Part shown: positions 1 through 8,240 of the stretch, one piece after another
Position numbering within the stretch: the first letter of the stretch is position 1
How the letters are laid out: each line of letters opens with the position of its first letter
From: Legionella sp.
GTDB lineage: Bacteria > Pseudomonadota > Gammaproteobacteria > Legionellales > Legionellaceae
Direction of reading: 5' to 3'
DNA length: 64,000 bases
NCBI GenBank assembly: GCA_030680075.1
Contig: JAUXWR010000395.1
Span: 1 to 64,000, forward strand
Translations under genes and position numbers: made by a program
The notes under the pieces: generated by a model
The model's input: the letters and a program-made list of their open reading frames with translations, nothing else
Told to the model about the DNA's origin: nothing
Databases searched by the model: none

Positions 1-55
1 TTGATGGCTAAAAGTGCTTCGAGTATTTTTCAACGTTCGTTATTTTGCGATGCTC

Positions 56-89
56 CGTGAACACTCCCTAACGGTCGCGGCTCGGTTGG
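56..89 (+). repeat. Dispersed repeat, core GTGAACACTCCCTAACGG
   Basis: This is one copy of a short dispersed repeat whose core reads GTGAACACTCCCTAACGG followed by TCGCGGCTCGGTT. Similar copies lie at 27669-27712, 29574-29707 and 38138-38160, and a diverged one overlaps the end of ackA near 29744-29770. All copies lie between genes or at gene ends. No open reading frame is attached. It lies just downstream of fadD. Confidence 0.75.
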
Positions 90-111
90 TGCTTTATGCG
101 AACCACGACTG

Positions 112-1764
112 TTATCTTAACGCTCTTCGCAATATCTTGCCTACATTCGATTTAGGTAATTCAGTATAAAATTCAACGATTTTAGGTATTTTATAAGCGG
201 TAAGGTGCTGTCTGCAATGGGCGATAATTTCTTCTGCTGTGAGTGTTTCATCACGTTTCACGATGCAGGCTTTTACTTGTTCACCAGAATTCTCACTTAT
301 TATACCAATGACGCCAACCTCAAGAACACCAGGCATCATACTAATAACTTGCTCTACTTCATTGGGGTATACGTTAAATCCAGAAACGACAATCATATCC
401 TTCTTACGATCAACCAAATAGACAAAGCCTTTCTCATCAATGCAGGCAATATCACCAGTTTTCAAAAAACCATCATCAGTAAACACTAAAGCGGTCTCGT
501 CAGGCCTCTGCCAGTAACCCGCCATAACCTGCGGGCCTTTTATACACAACTCGCCGCTAACTCTTACACCGACTTCCTCACCATTTTCACTGCGGATGGA
601 AATATCAGTAGAAGGGAGAGGCAAACCAATACTGCCATTATAATCGTCGAGATACATCGGATTAATAGTGACTGCCGGACAAGTTTCCGTAAGCCCATAG
701 GCTTCTAATATTTTTGTGTGGGTTAACTCTTTCCATTTAAGGGCGACACTTTTTTGTAGCGCCATGCCCCCTGATAATGCAACTTTTACCCTTGAAAAAT
801 CAATTTCAGCGAGCTTCGGGCTATTTAACAAGGCATTAAATAAGGTATTTACACCTGTAATAGCAGTAAACTTGGTATTTTTAATGTCATTGATAAACGA
901 AGAAATATCGCGCGGATTGGTTATCAGGATATTTTTAGCGCCTGCTTTAATAAAGGTCAGGCAATTGGCGGTGAGTGAGAAAATATGATACAAGGGCAAA
1001 GCGGTGATGATGATATCATCTCCATCAACATTAAGCGGTGCCAGCCAGTAATAAGCTTGTAACACATTGGCAACCATATTCCCATGTGTCAATATCGCGC
1101 CTTTGGCAACACCGGTAGTCCCGCCGGTATATTGCAGGAATGCAATATCATCATGAGTCAAGGGTATTGGTTTAAATTCTTTATCCCTGTTTTTATGAAG
1201 CGCGTCGTTAAAAGAAATGGAATGAGGAATGGTATAAGAGGGAACCATTTTCTTTATATATTTAACCACCGCATTGACAATAAGGCGTTTAAAAGTTGGC
1301 AGCACATCACCAATTTGTGTGATAACCACGTGTTTAATCGCTGTGTGTGGTAGCGCTTTCTCCACGACTTTGGCAAAGTTTGCCAGCACAATAACAACTT
1401 CTGCCCCAGAGTCATTCATTTGATGAATGGTTTCATCGACTGTGTAGAGAGGGTTGGTATTTACCACGATGAAGCCTGCGCGCAAAATACCAAACAAGGC
1501 AATGGGATATTGCAATAAATTAGGCATCATGATGGCAACGCGAGCGCCTTTTTTTAAACCGAGTTGCTGTAAGTAAAGGGCGAACTGCTTACTTTTAGTA
1601 TCTAGCTCTGCATAGGTGAGTTCATGTCCCATGTTTACATAAGCTGCCTGATGGGCATGCTTGCGGCAAGAGTCCTCAAACAAGGCAACAAGAGACGAAT
1701 GTTCATCGGGATTTATCTCATGAGGCACGCCTTCTTGATATTGCTCTAACCACGTTTTCTCCAC
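112..1764 (-). CDS. fadD: Long-chain fatty acid-CoA ligase
   Basis: This enzyme activates long-chain fatty acids to acyl-CoA with ATP for beta-oxidation or lipid synthesis at the inner membrane. The 550-residue protein has the AMP-binding P-loop motif YTGGTTGVAKGA near residue 210 and the adenylate motif YGLTETCP near residue 355. It also has the hinge TGDIACIDEKG with DRKKDMIVVSGFNVYPNEVE, and the C-terminal lysine motif KSNVGKILRRALR. Length fits bacterial FadD (about 560 residues). It is transcribed away from minC, with a 56-base divergent gap. Other acyl-adenylating enzymes share the fold, but the FadD-type C-terminus makes this assignment likely. Confidence 0.92.
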   Translation of the reverse strand: MEKTWLEQYQEGVPHEINPDEHSSLVALFEDSCRKHAHQAAYVNMGHELTYAELDTKSKQFALYLQQLGLKKGARVAIMMPNLLQYPIALFGILRAGFIVVNTNPLYTVDETIHQMNDSGAEVVIVLANFAKVVEKALPHTAIKHVVITQIGDVLPTFKRLIVNAVVKYIKKMVPSYTIPHSISFNDALHKNRDKEFKPIPLTHDDIAFLQYTGGTTGVAKGAILTHGNMVANVLQAYYWLAPLNVDGDDIIITALPLYHIFSLTANCLTFIKAGAKNILITNPRDISSFINDIKNTKFTAITGVNTLFNALLNSPKLAEIDFSRVKVALSGGMALQKSVALKWKELTHTKILEAYGLTETCPAVTINPMYLDDYNGSIGLPLPSTDISIRSENGEEVGVRVSGELCIKGPQVMAGYWQRPDETALVFTDDGFLKTGDIACIDEKGFVYLVDRKKDMIVVSGFNVYPNEVEQVISMMPGVLEVGVIGIISENSGEQVKACIVKRDETLTAEEIIAHCRQHLTAYKIPKIVEFYTELPKSNVGKILRRALR

Positions 1765-1820
1765 GATGATGTCCTTCTGTTATGAATCCCCTCATGGTAG
1801 TATAAACAAAAAACATCCCC

Positions 1821-2543
1821 ATGGATATCGTTGACATGATTGATAATGTGTTGAAATCGCAAGCATTTAAACTAAAAGGGCGGTTGTATACATTTACGGT
1901 GTTGCAACTGTTAAGCACCGACACCTTTTTATTTGCAGAACACCTCAATGACGTAGTTGCAAAAGCCCCTAAACTATTTGATAACACCCCCGTTGTACTG
2001 GATTGCAGTGCGCTGCCTGATAGCGATATCGATATTGACGTTTTTTTTCAATGCATGCGAAGCCATAGTTTGTTTCCGGTTGCCATTCAAGGGGCAAATC
2101 CTTTACTCGCTATTCTCGCCAAAACCAAAGGCATTGCTGTTTTATACGCATCTGCTACACACGATAAACCATTGATTGAAGAATATGTCCCTGAAACAGA
2201 GGTTATCAATTCCGAAGGGGGTACCACTAAAATGCAGACCACGCCGGTTCGTTCAGGTCAGCAGGTCGTGAGCAAAGGTGGTGACTTGATTATTACCTCA
2301 TCAGTAAGTCCCGGTGCTGAATTGCTGGCAGACGGCAATATTCATGTATATGGCGCATTGAGGGGAAGAGCCTTGGCCGGTATTTCCGGTGACAGAAACG
2401 CGCGTATATTTTGCCAGTCGCTTGATGCGGAACTGGTTTCTATTGCGGGTTTTTATCGCTTAAGTGATGCAATTGAGCCGCATGCAGGCGCATGTCAAAT
2501 ATACCTTCAGGATGAGCATATCTGTATTGAACCCATATGCTAA
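1821..2543 (+). CDS. minC: Septum site-determining protein MinC
   Basis: MinC inhibits FtsZ assembly away from midcell together with MinD. The 240-residue protein has an N-terminal MinC_N-type region (about 1-105) and a C-terminal beta-helical MinC_C domain. The C-terminal domain shows GQQVVSKGGDLIITSSVSPG and the diagnostic HVYGALRGRALAGISGD, ending with VSIAGFYRL. The ATG at 1821 gives the expected length. It overlaps the start of lpxH by 7 bases, so the two are probably co-translated. minD and minE are not next to it; the window does not show whether they are elsewhere. Confidence 0.92.
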   Translation: MDIVDMIDNVLKSQAFKLKGRLYTFTVLQLLSTDTFLFAEHLNDVVAKAPKLFDNTPVVLDCSALPDSDIDIDVFFQCMRSHSLFPVAIQGANPLLAILAKTKGIAVLYASATHDKPLIEEYVPETEVINSEGGTTKMQTTPVRSGQQVVSKGGDLIITSSVSPGAELLADGNIHVYGALRGRALAGISGDRNARIFCQSLDAELVSIAGFYRLSDAIEPHAGACQIYLQDEHICIEPIC

Positions 2544-3274
2544 AAGAGGCTGTATTTATCTCTGATTTGCATTTGCATCCTGATGAGCAAATAATTACTC
2601 GGCGATTTAATCAATTCATTGATTGGGCGGCAGTCAGTACGCGCACTCTTTATATATTAGGGGATTTTTTTCATGTATGGCCTGGAGACGATGGGCTTGA
2701 GCCATGGAGTGTTGCCATCCTCAACCGTTTAAAATGGCTTTCAGAGCAGGGTGTAGCTATCTATTTTATGCCAGGTAATCGCGATTTTCTCATTGGTAGT
2801 CATTTCATTGAGCAGGCTGGCATGACATTGCTTATGGAGCCTTCCGTTGTCGAATTTGGTTCTACTCTTGTTTTATTGGTGCACGGTGATAAATATTGCA
2901 CGAAAGACCGCGGGCATCAATGGCTTAGAAAACTAACGCGTAATCGTATTTTTCCGAAGTTTTTCTTAAAACTACCGTTTCGATTACGCTATAAAATAGT
3001 TAAAGGGGCGCGTCTTTTAAGTCAGTCGCATCGTTATAATCCGGATACTATGAATGTAGTCCCAGAGGCTATGATAAGTGATATGCAGCACCATCAAGTG
3101 AAGACTTTGGTTCATGGGCATACTCATAAGCCTGGCTTGACAAAGCACCTCATTAATGATGAATTTTACCGTCAATTTGTCTTGAGTGACTGGGATGACA
3201 GCCCACAAATATTGTGTTATGATAAAACAAAGGGTTTTTATTTTATTCAGTTTATTCCGCTTGAGGATTTATAG
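2537..3274 (+). CDS. lpxH: UDP-2,3-diacylglucosamine diphosphatase LpxH
   Basis: LpxH cleaves UDP-2,3-diacylglucosamine to lipid X, the fourth step of lipid A synthesis, at the cytoplasmic face of the inner membrane. The 245 residues carry the calcineurin-like metallophosphatase signature in order: SDLHLHP, GDFFHVWPGDD, GNRDFL, VHGDKYC and HGHTHKPG. These supply the two-metal site. Length matches the family (about 240). It overlaps minC by 7 bases, and the next gene starts only 2 bases after its stop, suggesting one transcript from minC through the gene at 3277. Confidence 0.93.
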   Translation: MLKEAVFISDLHLHPDEQIITRRFNQFIDWAAVSTRTLYILGDFFHVWPGDDGLEPWSVAILNRLKWLSEQGVAIYFMPGNRDFLIGSHFIEQAGMTLLMEPSVVEFGSTLVLLVHGDKYCTKDRGHQWLRKLTRNRIFPKFFLKLPFRLRYKIVKGARLLSQSHRYNPDTMNVVPEAMISDMQHHQVKTLVHGHTHKPGLTKHLINDEFYRQFVLSDWDDSPQILCYDKTKGFYFIQFIPLEDL

Positions 3275-3276
3275 AA

Positions 3277-4032
3277 ATGTCAAATGAAGAGAAAGTGAAG
3301 CAAATGAAAGCAACTCTTGACGCTCAGCGAAAAGATTTGATGTTGAAACAAAGTCTTCTTAACGAAAAATCGGAAGAGAATTTAAACAAAAGTGAAACGG
3401 ACAGAGCAATTTTGCGTGGGAAGGAAGATACTAAAGCTGCTCCTTATTGGAGTAAAGTGAAGGAAGAAGCCCGGGATTTAAAGACGCCAAAGGCGCAAAA
3501 TTCATACATGGAATGGCACACGTCAGTTATGGAAATGTTTGAACACTTCTGTGTACTGAGTAAGGCATTGATTGCTGATAACAGTGCAGGCCGGATATTG
3601 GATTTTATCTGGAATAAATCAATTAGTGCAATCGATGATATCGGGGAAAAGATAAGCGGCACTTCAATTGGTACGGATCTTGAAAAAGGCATTAAGTCCT
3701 GGATTTATAGGGCCAAAGATAATGAAATTCCACCGCTGAAATATTCTATCAGTGTCGATGATGCTGGCAAATTAACTACAGAAGTTATGAAAGATGGACA
3801 GCCACTTCCCACTGAACAACAACAATTGTTTGATGTGGGCTTCATTGTATGGGCCGAGGAGCGAGGTTGTACCTTTGATCATACTAATCAAACGCTTACG
3901 GACGAAAATGGCTTAATCATGACCATGGATAAATTAAAAGAATTGAATCAGGACGATGAAAAAGGGCTTAATGCATTTTTTGAGGGTAAGTTTGAGTTGA
4001 AAATATCACCCAATCCATCGCCTCGCCCTTGA
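3277..4032 (+). CDS. Hypothetical protein, soluble, coiled-coil N-terminus; effector candidate
   Basis: I do not recognise a family. The 251-residue product starts with about 60 charged residues rich in Lys, Glu and Gln that would form a coiled coil. A more globular part follows, with WSKVKEEARDLKTPKAQNSY and IGEKISGTSIGTDLEKGIKS. It ends in a Pro-rich tail, SPNPSPRP. There is no signal peptide or membrane segment. It begins 2 bases after lpxH, so it is likely carried on the same transcript. A Dot/Icm substrate or a Legionella-specific cytosolic protein are both possible; neither is shown by the sequence. Confidence 0.75.
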   Translation: MSNEEKVKQMKATLDAQRKDLMLKQSLLNEKSEENLNKSETDRAILRGKEDTKAAPYWSKVKEEARDLKTPKAQNSYMEWHTSVMEMFEHFCVLSKALIADNSAGRILDFIWNKSISAIDDIGEKISGTSIGTDLEKGIKSWIYRAKDNEIPPLKYSISVDDAGKLTTEVMKDGQPLPTEQQQLFDVGFIVWAEERGCTFDHTNQTLTDENGLIMTMDKLKELNQDDEKGLNAFFEGKFELKISPNPSPRP

Positions 4033-4092
4033 TAGTTATTAATTTTATGGTATTACCATAGATATGAACGTTGTCTTTGTGGCATGAGCTTT

Positions 4093-4185
4093 GTCTTTGC
4101 GAGCGCCAGCGAAGCAATCCAGTGACCTTGGATTGCCAATAAGTCGCAAAGGCCACGGGATTGCTTCGCTGGCGCTCGCAAAGAC
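4093..4185. repeat. Palindromic intergenic repeat (perfect 28-bp arms)
   Basis: Two perfect 28-base inverted arms, starting GTCTTTGCGAGCGCCAGCG and ending AAGCAATCC, lie at 4093-4120 and 4158-4185 with a 37-base centre. A diverged copy of the same design is at 27748-27852. It has no T-tract and no coding content, so it resembles a miniature palindromic repeat rather than a terminator. Confidence 0.85.
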
Positions 4186-4214
4186 GGATCAATACAATTC
4201 AACCTGGATGAATA

Positions 4215-5111
4215 ATGAGCGAAGAACAATCTCAAAATGAGTTATCTGGATGGTTTTCAACATACGGGCTAATTACCGCGCAACGCATACTTGAGCGCTA
4301 CAAAATAAATCTTCAGACTGACGATCTCCTTCAAGCGTTAAAAACCCCCGATACTTTCTATCATCGTTTAATGCGAGTCCCTCTGCGTAACGTTTACAAT
4401 GGTATTATTTTGCAACAGGCCAGGGACTATCAGCTTTATGCGCAAAAGATATTTATTGATTATCTTCTATCCAATGAAGGCAGTAAAAGTGACGATTCTC
4501 CCGGGGCTAATACACGTGAAGATCTCGAAGAGCAACGCAAATTATTGGTTAAAATGAGCGATAATTTCCATGAGCTTGAATTTCTGCATGAAAAACTAAT
4601 CGCCCAAAGCCAGGCAACGCTTATTAAAGATGTGGATGATTGGCATAAAATCCTGGATAACCTCACCACAGATATTAAAAATAATTTGCATGCGCTGGCT
4701 ATTATAAAATCTGAAAACACGGTAATGCAGGCACTAATAACCTTGCTCGCGAGCTATGATTTTAAAGATAATCTTGATAAGAAAGAGGCTGCGTGGCAAA
4801 AGGTAGAAAAAACACTTGCTGCAAAAATAACCAATGAATCAAAACAAGCTTTTATTAAAGAGATAAGCAAACTTTCAAAATTTGCGTCGGATACCGATAC
4901 GGACTTGGCTGACTATCACCAAAAAATTAAAGAAATGGGTGCCAAACTTCGCCAGTGCAGAACTGATTTATACAATTTTATCGTACACGCCAACGAGCTC
5001 ATAAAATTGCTGCCTGACTATAGAGTTGATTTACACCAGATGGCTGAGAATCGTGAAGCACTACAATTTGATTATGCTTTAGGTGGAACCTCTGAAACTG
5101 ATATAAAATAA
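4215..5111 (+). CDS. Hypothetical helical protein; effector candidate
   Basis: This 298-residue product has no family I recognise. It is soluble and mostly predicted helical. The middle (about residues 95-260) is rich in Leu, Lys, Glu and Asp with heptad-like spacing, and there is no signal peptide. The ATG at 4215 has only a weak upstream GGAT. It sits between a palindromic repeat and an insertion-element remnant, so it may be transcribed alone. From memory, L. pneumophila has a Dot/Icm effector gene (ravY, lpg1551) somewhere near this neighbourhood. Orthology to either this gene or the one at 3277 is unverified. Confidence 0.75.
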   Translation: MSEEQSQNELSGWFSTYGLITAQRILERYKINLQTDDLLQALKTPDTFYHRLMRVPLRNVYNGIILQQARDYQLYAQKIFIDYLLSNEGSKSDDSPGANTREDLEEQRKLLVKMSDNFHELEFLHEKLIAQSQATLIKDVDDWHKILDNLTTDIKNNLHALAIIKSENTVMQALITLLASYDFKDNLDKKEAAWQKVEKTLAAKITNESKQAFIKEISKLSKFASDTDTDLADYHQKIKEMGAKLRQCRTDLYNFIVHANELIKLLPDYRVDLHQMAENREALQFDYALGGTSETDIK

Positions 5112-5166
5112 AAAAATGATGTAACTTCTGAAAGCATCATCTTGAGAGCCCAGGATCAGGATGACT

Positions 5167-5556
5167 TAGGGTCTATTGACAATTCACAGCCCGCCTACGT
5201 GCCGCGGCTTGTCCGCGGCATCCAGTAGATGGTCAAATTAACATATTTTCTTATTAATCGATTGATAAATAGGGGCAAACTCATAATATACGGGTTGTGA
5301 CACCAAGTATAAAACGAGTTTGCAATGCATAGACTAAGGCTTAATGATGAGCAATGCTTCAAGCTAAAATAAATTCATACCAGGCCTCACAGCCAAATAT
5401 AACGTACACATGCTGGTCTATTATGAAATGCATGAGTTGTATATTGAAGCAGCTCGCCGTGAAAAACGTTTCAAAAATTGGCCAATGATTGAGATCTACT
5501 TGATGCCGCGGACAAGCCGCGACACGTAGGGGGATGTGAATTGTCAACAGATCCTA
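5167..5556. mobile_element. IS5-like non-autonomous element, copy 1 (internal deletion)
   Basis: The element is bounded by roughly 65-base inverted repeats that start TAGGGTCTATTGACAATTCA on the left and match the complement of the right end near 5490-5556. A second copy lies at 7433-7829. An ATG at 5325 opens a 15-codon stub, MHRLRLNDEQCFKLK, that resembles the N-terminus of IS5/IS427-type transposases. The stub is followed by the C-terminal half of a GIY-YIG nuclease. It therefore looks like an insertion sequence shrunk by internal deletion. The outer TA at each end could be the target duplication. It occupies most of the 531-base gap before ndk. Confidence 0.75.
5374..5529 (+). pseudogene. 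GIY-YIG nuclease remnant, C-terminal half
   Basis: This open frame of 51 codons without a start reads GLTAKYNVHMLVYYEMHELY and then IEAARREKRFKNW. That is the usual second half of small GIY-YIG (UPF0213-type) nucleases: LVYYE, HE, EAA.REK.IK.W. The first half is missing. The last codons run into the inverted repeat of the element. The matching N-terminal half is in the other copy at 7678. Confidence 0.65.
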
Positions 5557-5602
5557 ATTAATATTAATGAATTTATATTACCCACCCAGCCCATTGTTCG
5601 TG

Positions 5603-5608
5603 TATAAT
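5603..5608 (+). promoter_or_regulatory. Probable -10 box of ndk
   Basis: A consensus TATAAT lies 34 bases before the ndk ATG. The ribosome site CTGGAG at 5631-5636 follows it. No good -35 hexamer is visible at 17 bases, so only the -10 is called. Confidence 0.55.
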
Positions 5609-5642
5609 GCTGCGTTTTAATCTGTTCTAACTGGAGTTTCGA

Positions 5643-6068
5643 ATGGCTGCTGAATTTACCTTGTCTATTATTAAACCTGATGCTGTTGCCAAATCAGTAA
5701 TTGGTCAAATCTATACTCGCTTTGAAGAGGCCGGTCTGGATGTTGTTGCTGCTAAAATGGCCCAATTAAGCCGTGCTGATGCTGAAGGTTTTTATGCTGT
5801 ACACAAAGCGCGTCCTTTTTTCAATGATCTGGTCAATTTTATGATCTCAGGTCCTGTCATGATTCAAGTTTTACACGGTGAGAATGCTGTGGCAAAAAAT
5901 CGTGATTTAATGGGCGCTACAAATCCTAAAGAAGCGGCCGCTGGAACTATTCGTGCGGATTTTGCTGATAGCATTGATGCTAATGCTGTACATGGTTCTG
6001 ATAGTGCAGAAAATGCTGCTACCGAAATTGCATTTTTCTTCGAACCCCATGAAATTTGCACAAGATAA
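5643..6068 (+). CDS. ndk: Nucleoside diphosphate kinase
   Basis: Ndk transfers the gamma phosphate from ATP to nucleoside diphosphates through a phosphohistidine. The 141-residue cytosolic protein begins [20 protein letters not shown]. It has [17 protein letters not shown] and the catalytic loop [12 protein letters not shown], with the active His near residue 116. Length matches bacterial Ndk. CTGGAG precedes the ATG at a normal distance. rlmN begins 21 bases downstream, so the two probably share a transcript. Confidence 0.97.
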   Translation: MAAEFTLSIIKPDAVAKSVIGQIYTRFEEAGLDVVAAKMAQLSRADAEGFYAVHKARPFFNDLVNFMISGPVMIQVLHGENAVAKNRDLMGATNPKEAAAGTIRADFADSIDANAVHGSDSAENAATEIAFFFEPHEICTR

Positions 6069-6089
6069 TTAGTTGTTTTGAGGTAAGTG

Positions 6090-7232
6090 ATGAGCGATAA
6101 AATCAACTTGTTGGATTTTAACTATCAACAAATGCGTGAGTTCTTTAGTGGTCTTGGAGAGAAACCTTTCCGGGCTCAGCAGGTTATGCAATGGACTCAT
6201 CAAGCAGGTTTTAACGAATTCTCACAAATGACCAATCTGGGGAAGTCTCTTCGCGAGAAGCTTTCCCGGATAGCAGAAATCAGATTACCTGAAATTGTCG
6301 TTCATCAAAAATCAAATGATGGCACATGCAAATGGTTGCTTAAACTTGATTGCGGCAACTGCATCGAAACAGTTTATATACCCGAAGCGTCTCGTGGAAC
6401 TTTGTGTGTTTCATCTCAGGTTGGTTGTGCTTTAAATTGCAGCTTTTGCTCAACAGCAAAGCAAGGTTTTAACCGAAATCTCACCACCGGCGAGATTATT
6501 GGACAAGTCTGGTTAGCCGTCCGTGAGCTATCCCAGCAAAATGGTGCTCATGATAAGAAGGTAACCAATGTGGTTATGATGGGAATGGGTGAGCCTCTTC
6601 TCAATTTTGACAATGTCGTTGCTGCCATGGATATCATGATGGATGATTTTGCCTACGGCTTGGCAAAGCGACGCGTGACGCTTAGCACATCAGGTGTCTT
6701 ACCCGATTTGGAGCGTTTGCGAGATACAAGTCCCGTTGCGTTGGCAGTTTCTCTCCATGCTCCCAATGACGCGTTACGTAACGAGTTGGTGCCCATTAAC
6801 AAAAAATACCCTCTCGCAGAGCTCATGGCTCTTTGTAAATCTTATTATAAAGATGAGCCAAAGCGTAAAGTGACGTTTGAATATGTAATGCTCAAAGGTG
6901 TAAATGATAAGCCAGAACATGCCATGCAATTGGTTAAGCTTTTGCATAATGTGCCGTCCAAAGTAAATTTAATCCCCTTTAATCCTTTCCCTCTCACCCA
7001 GTACGAACGTTCTTCACAGGCAGCTATAGATGCTTTTCGGGAAATATTAGTGAGCAAAGGAATTAACACCATTACGCGTAAAACACGGGGTGATGATATT
7101 GACGCCGCCTGCGGCCAACTGGCAGGTGATGTTAAAGATAAAACAAGCCGCTCCAGGCGTTGGCAAAAATTACATTTTATTCCCAAAGACTCCTTGAGTG
7201 CTGAAAGCAACGCTGTACAGGACAATAGTTAA
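6090..7232 (+). CDS. rlmN: 23S rRNA/tRNA adenine-C2 methyltransferase RlmN
   Basis: RlmN is a radical SAM enzyme that makes 2-methyladenosine at A2503 of 23S rRNA and A37 of some tRNAs. The 380-residue protein has the 4Fe-4S motif CALNCSFC near residues 114-121, followed by [20 protein letters not shown]. The second catalytic Cys is in [14 protein letters not shown] near the C-terminus. The ATG at 6090 is preferred over the adjacent in-frame GTG at 6087 because GAGG at 6079-6082 is well spaced for it. It follows ndk closely and is followed by a hairpin terminator. Confidence 0.95.
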   Translation: MSDKINLLDFNYQQMREFFSGLGEKPFRAQQVMQWTHQAGFNEFSQMTNLGKSLREKLSRIAEIRLPEIVVHQKSNDGTCKWLLKLDCGNCIETVYIPEASRGTLCVSSQVGCALNCSFCSTAKQGFNRNLTTGEIIGQVWLAVRELSQQNGAHDKKVTNVVMMGMGEPLLNFDNVVAAMDIMMDDFAYGLAKRRVTLSTSGVLPDLERLRDTSPVALAVSLHAPNDALRNELVPINKKYPLAELMALCKSYYKDEPKRKVTFEYVMLKGVNDKPEHAMQLVKLLHNVPSKVNLIPFNPFPLTQYERSSQAAIDAFREILVSKGINTITRKTRGDDIDAACGQLAGDVKDKTSRSRRWQKLHFIPKDSLSAESNAVQDNS

Positions 7233-7268
7233 TCTCGGAAAAAAATGCTGTCTCTGCGAGATTTTATA
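7231..7268 (+). terminator. Probable terminator of rlmN
   Basis: The 7-base stem AATCTCG (7231-7237) and CGAGATT (7257-7263) is followed by a short T-rich run, TTTAT. It starts at the rlmN stop codon. The loop is long (19 bases), so the strength is uncertain. Confidence 0.5.
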
Positions 7269-7340
7269 TGAAATCCAGAAAACGTATAGCACTAACATTT
7301 TAGCCTTACCATCATTGAAGCACACTCTAATGGGTATCGT

Positions 7341-7397
7341 CCCGGAATTTAGTAAGACTTGGTGAGCGTGCGAACCTAGTCTTACTTAATGTCCGGG
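7341..7397. repeat. 57-bp REP-like palindrome, copy 1
   Basis: Arms CCCGGAATTTAGTAAGACTT and the near-complement ending GTCCGGG fold into one long hairpin around GAGCGTGCGA. An inverted copy of the same length is at 7877-7933. The stems differ at paired positions, so pairing is kept in both. There is no T-tract. The two copies flank the insertion-element remnant at 7433-7829. Confidence 0.75.
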
Positions 7398-7432
7398 ATC
7401 CATTCCACACCGTGCATCTTGTCAGACAATAT

Positions 7433-7829
7433 TAGGGTCTGTTGACAATTCACATCCCACCTACGTGCCGCGGCTTGGCCGCGGCATCCAGTAGATGGTC
7501 AAATTAAAATATGTTCTTGTTAATCCATTGATTAATAAGAGCAAACTCATAACATACCGGTTCTGACATCAATTATAAAACGAATTTGCAATGCATAGAC
7601 TAATGCTTAATGATGAGCAATGGTTCAAGCTAAGGGAGTTCCTAGTATCTCGGTCTTCGTCCAACACTCAAGGAAGGATGATGCAACCGTCCTATGTTTA
7701 TATTCTTGCAAGTAAGCGCAACGGCACTCGGCGTTATCTTATGAAGAAATTTGCCAATGATTAAGATCTACTGGATGCCGCGGCCAAGCCGCGGCACGTA
7801 GGCGGGCTGTGAATTGTCAAGAGATCCTA
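7433..7829. mobile_element. IS5-like non-autonomous element, copy 2 (internal deletion)
   Basis: This element has the same ends as the one at 5167: TAGGGTCTGTTGACAATTCA on the left and its near complement at 7766-7829. The first 190 bases align with copy 1. The transposase-like start at 7591 reads MHRLMLNDEQWFKLREFL and continues without a stop into a short reading frame. The frame at 7678 then encodes the first part of a GIY-YIG nuclease. The rest of both genes is deleted. Together with the two palindromes it fills most of the 1-kb gap between rlmN and pilF. Confidence 0.75.
7678..7764 (+). pseudogene. GIY-YIG nuclease remnant, N-terminal part
   Basis: A 28-codon frame begins MMQPSYVYILASKRNGT, the classic start of small GIY-YIG nucleases, where the next residues are normally LYIGVT. 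It is preceded by AAGGAAGG directly at the ATG. After RRYL the sequence jumps to the element's right-hand end (KKFAND then stop), so the catalytic middle is lost. Confidence 0.65.
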
Positions 7830-7876
7830 CTTGTCATAATCCCAGGGTTAATACCCCGTACGAGCCTGAAATAGAT

Positions 7877-7933
7877 CCCGGACATTAAGAGAGACTAAAC
7901 TCGCACGCTCGTTAAGTCTCTCTAAATTCCGGG
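7877..7933. repeat. 57-bp REP-like palindrome, copy 2 (inverted)
   Basis: This is the reverse orientation of the palindrome at 7341-7397, with arms starting CCCGGACATTAAGAGAGACT and ending TTCCGGG. The stem bases that differ from copy 1 differ on both arms. From here to 8240 (about 300 bases) I see no gene. Confidence 0.75.
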
Positions 7934-8240
7934 ACGACAGGAAGGAGATTCGCGATTCAGGCATTATATCTGCTGCCTGATTGGAGATCTGGCGCCATTT
8001 AGGATAGATAATAATTTGTGCAAATTGTGAAGTCAGTTGGCAGCCTATGCATCCTGATAACGTACCCGACTAACTTTCCTAAAGACGGCTTTTTAGGGAT
8101 TTAAGATTGTCTTGTACGAAGCGAAAGTCGTGACACAGGCCTTACATAATTCTTTTATTTCTCCTTTTTTAAGCAGATAAATTAAATAGTTCTTCTTTAC
8201 AATCGTTAAGTCTTTTTAAATTCACAGATTAACGGTTATA

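Noticed and set aside
5359..5547. Minus-strand 62-residue frame in element copy 1
   Set aside because: It is the antisense shadow of the GIY-YIG remnant, which has the recognisable motifs on the plus strand.
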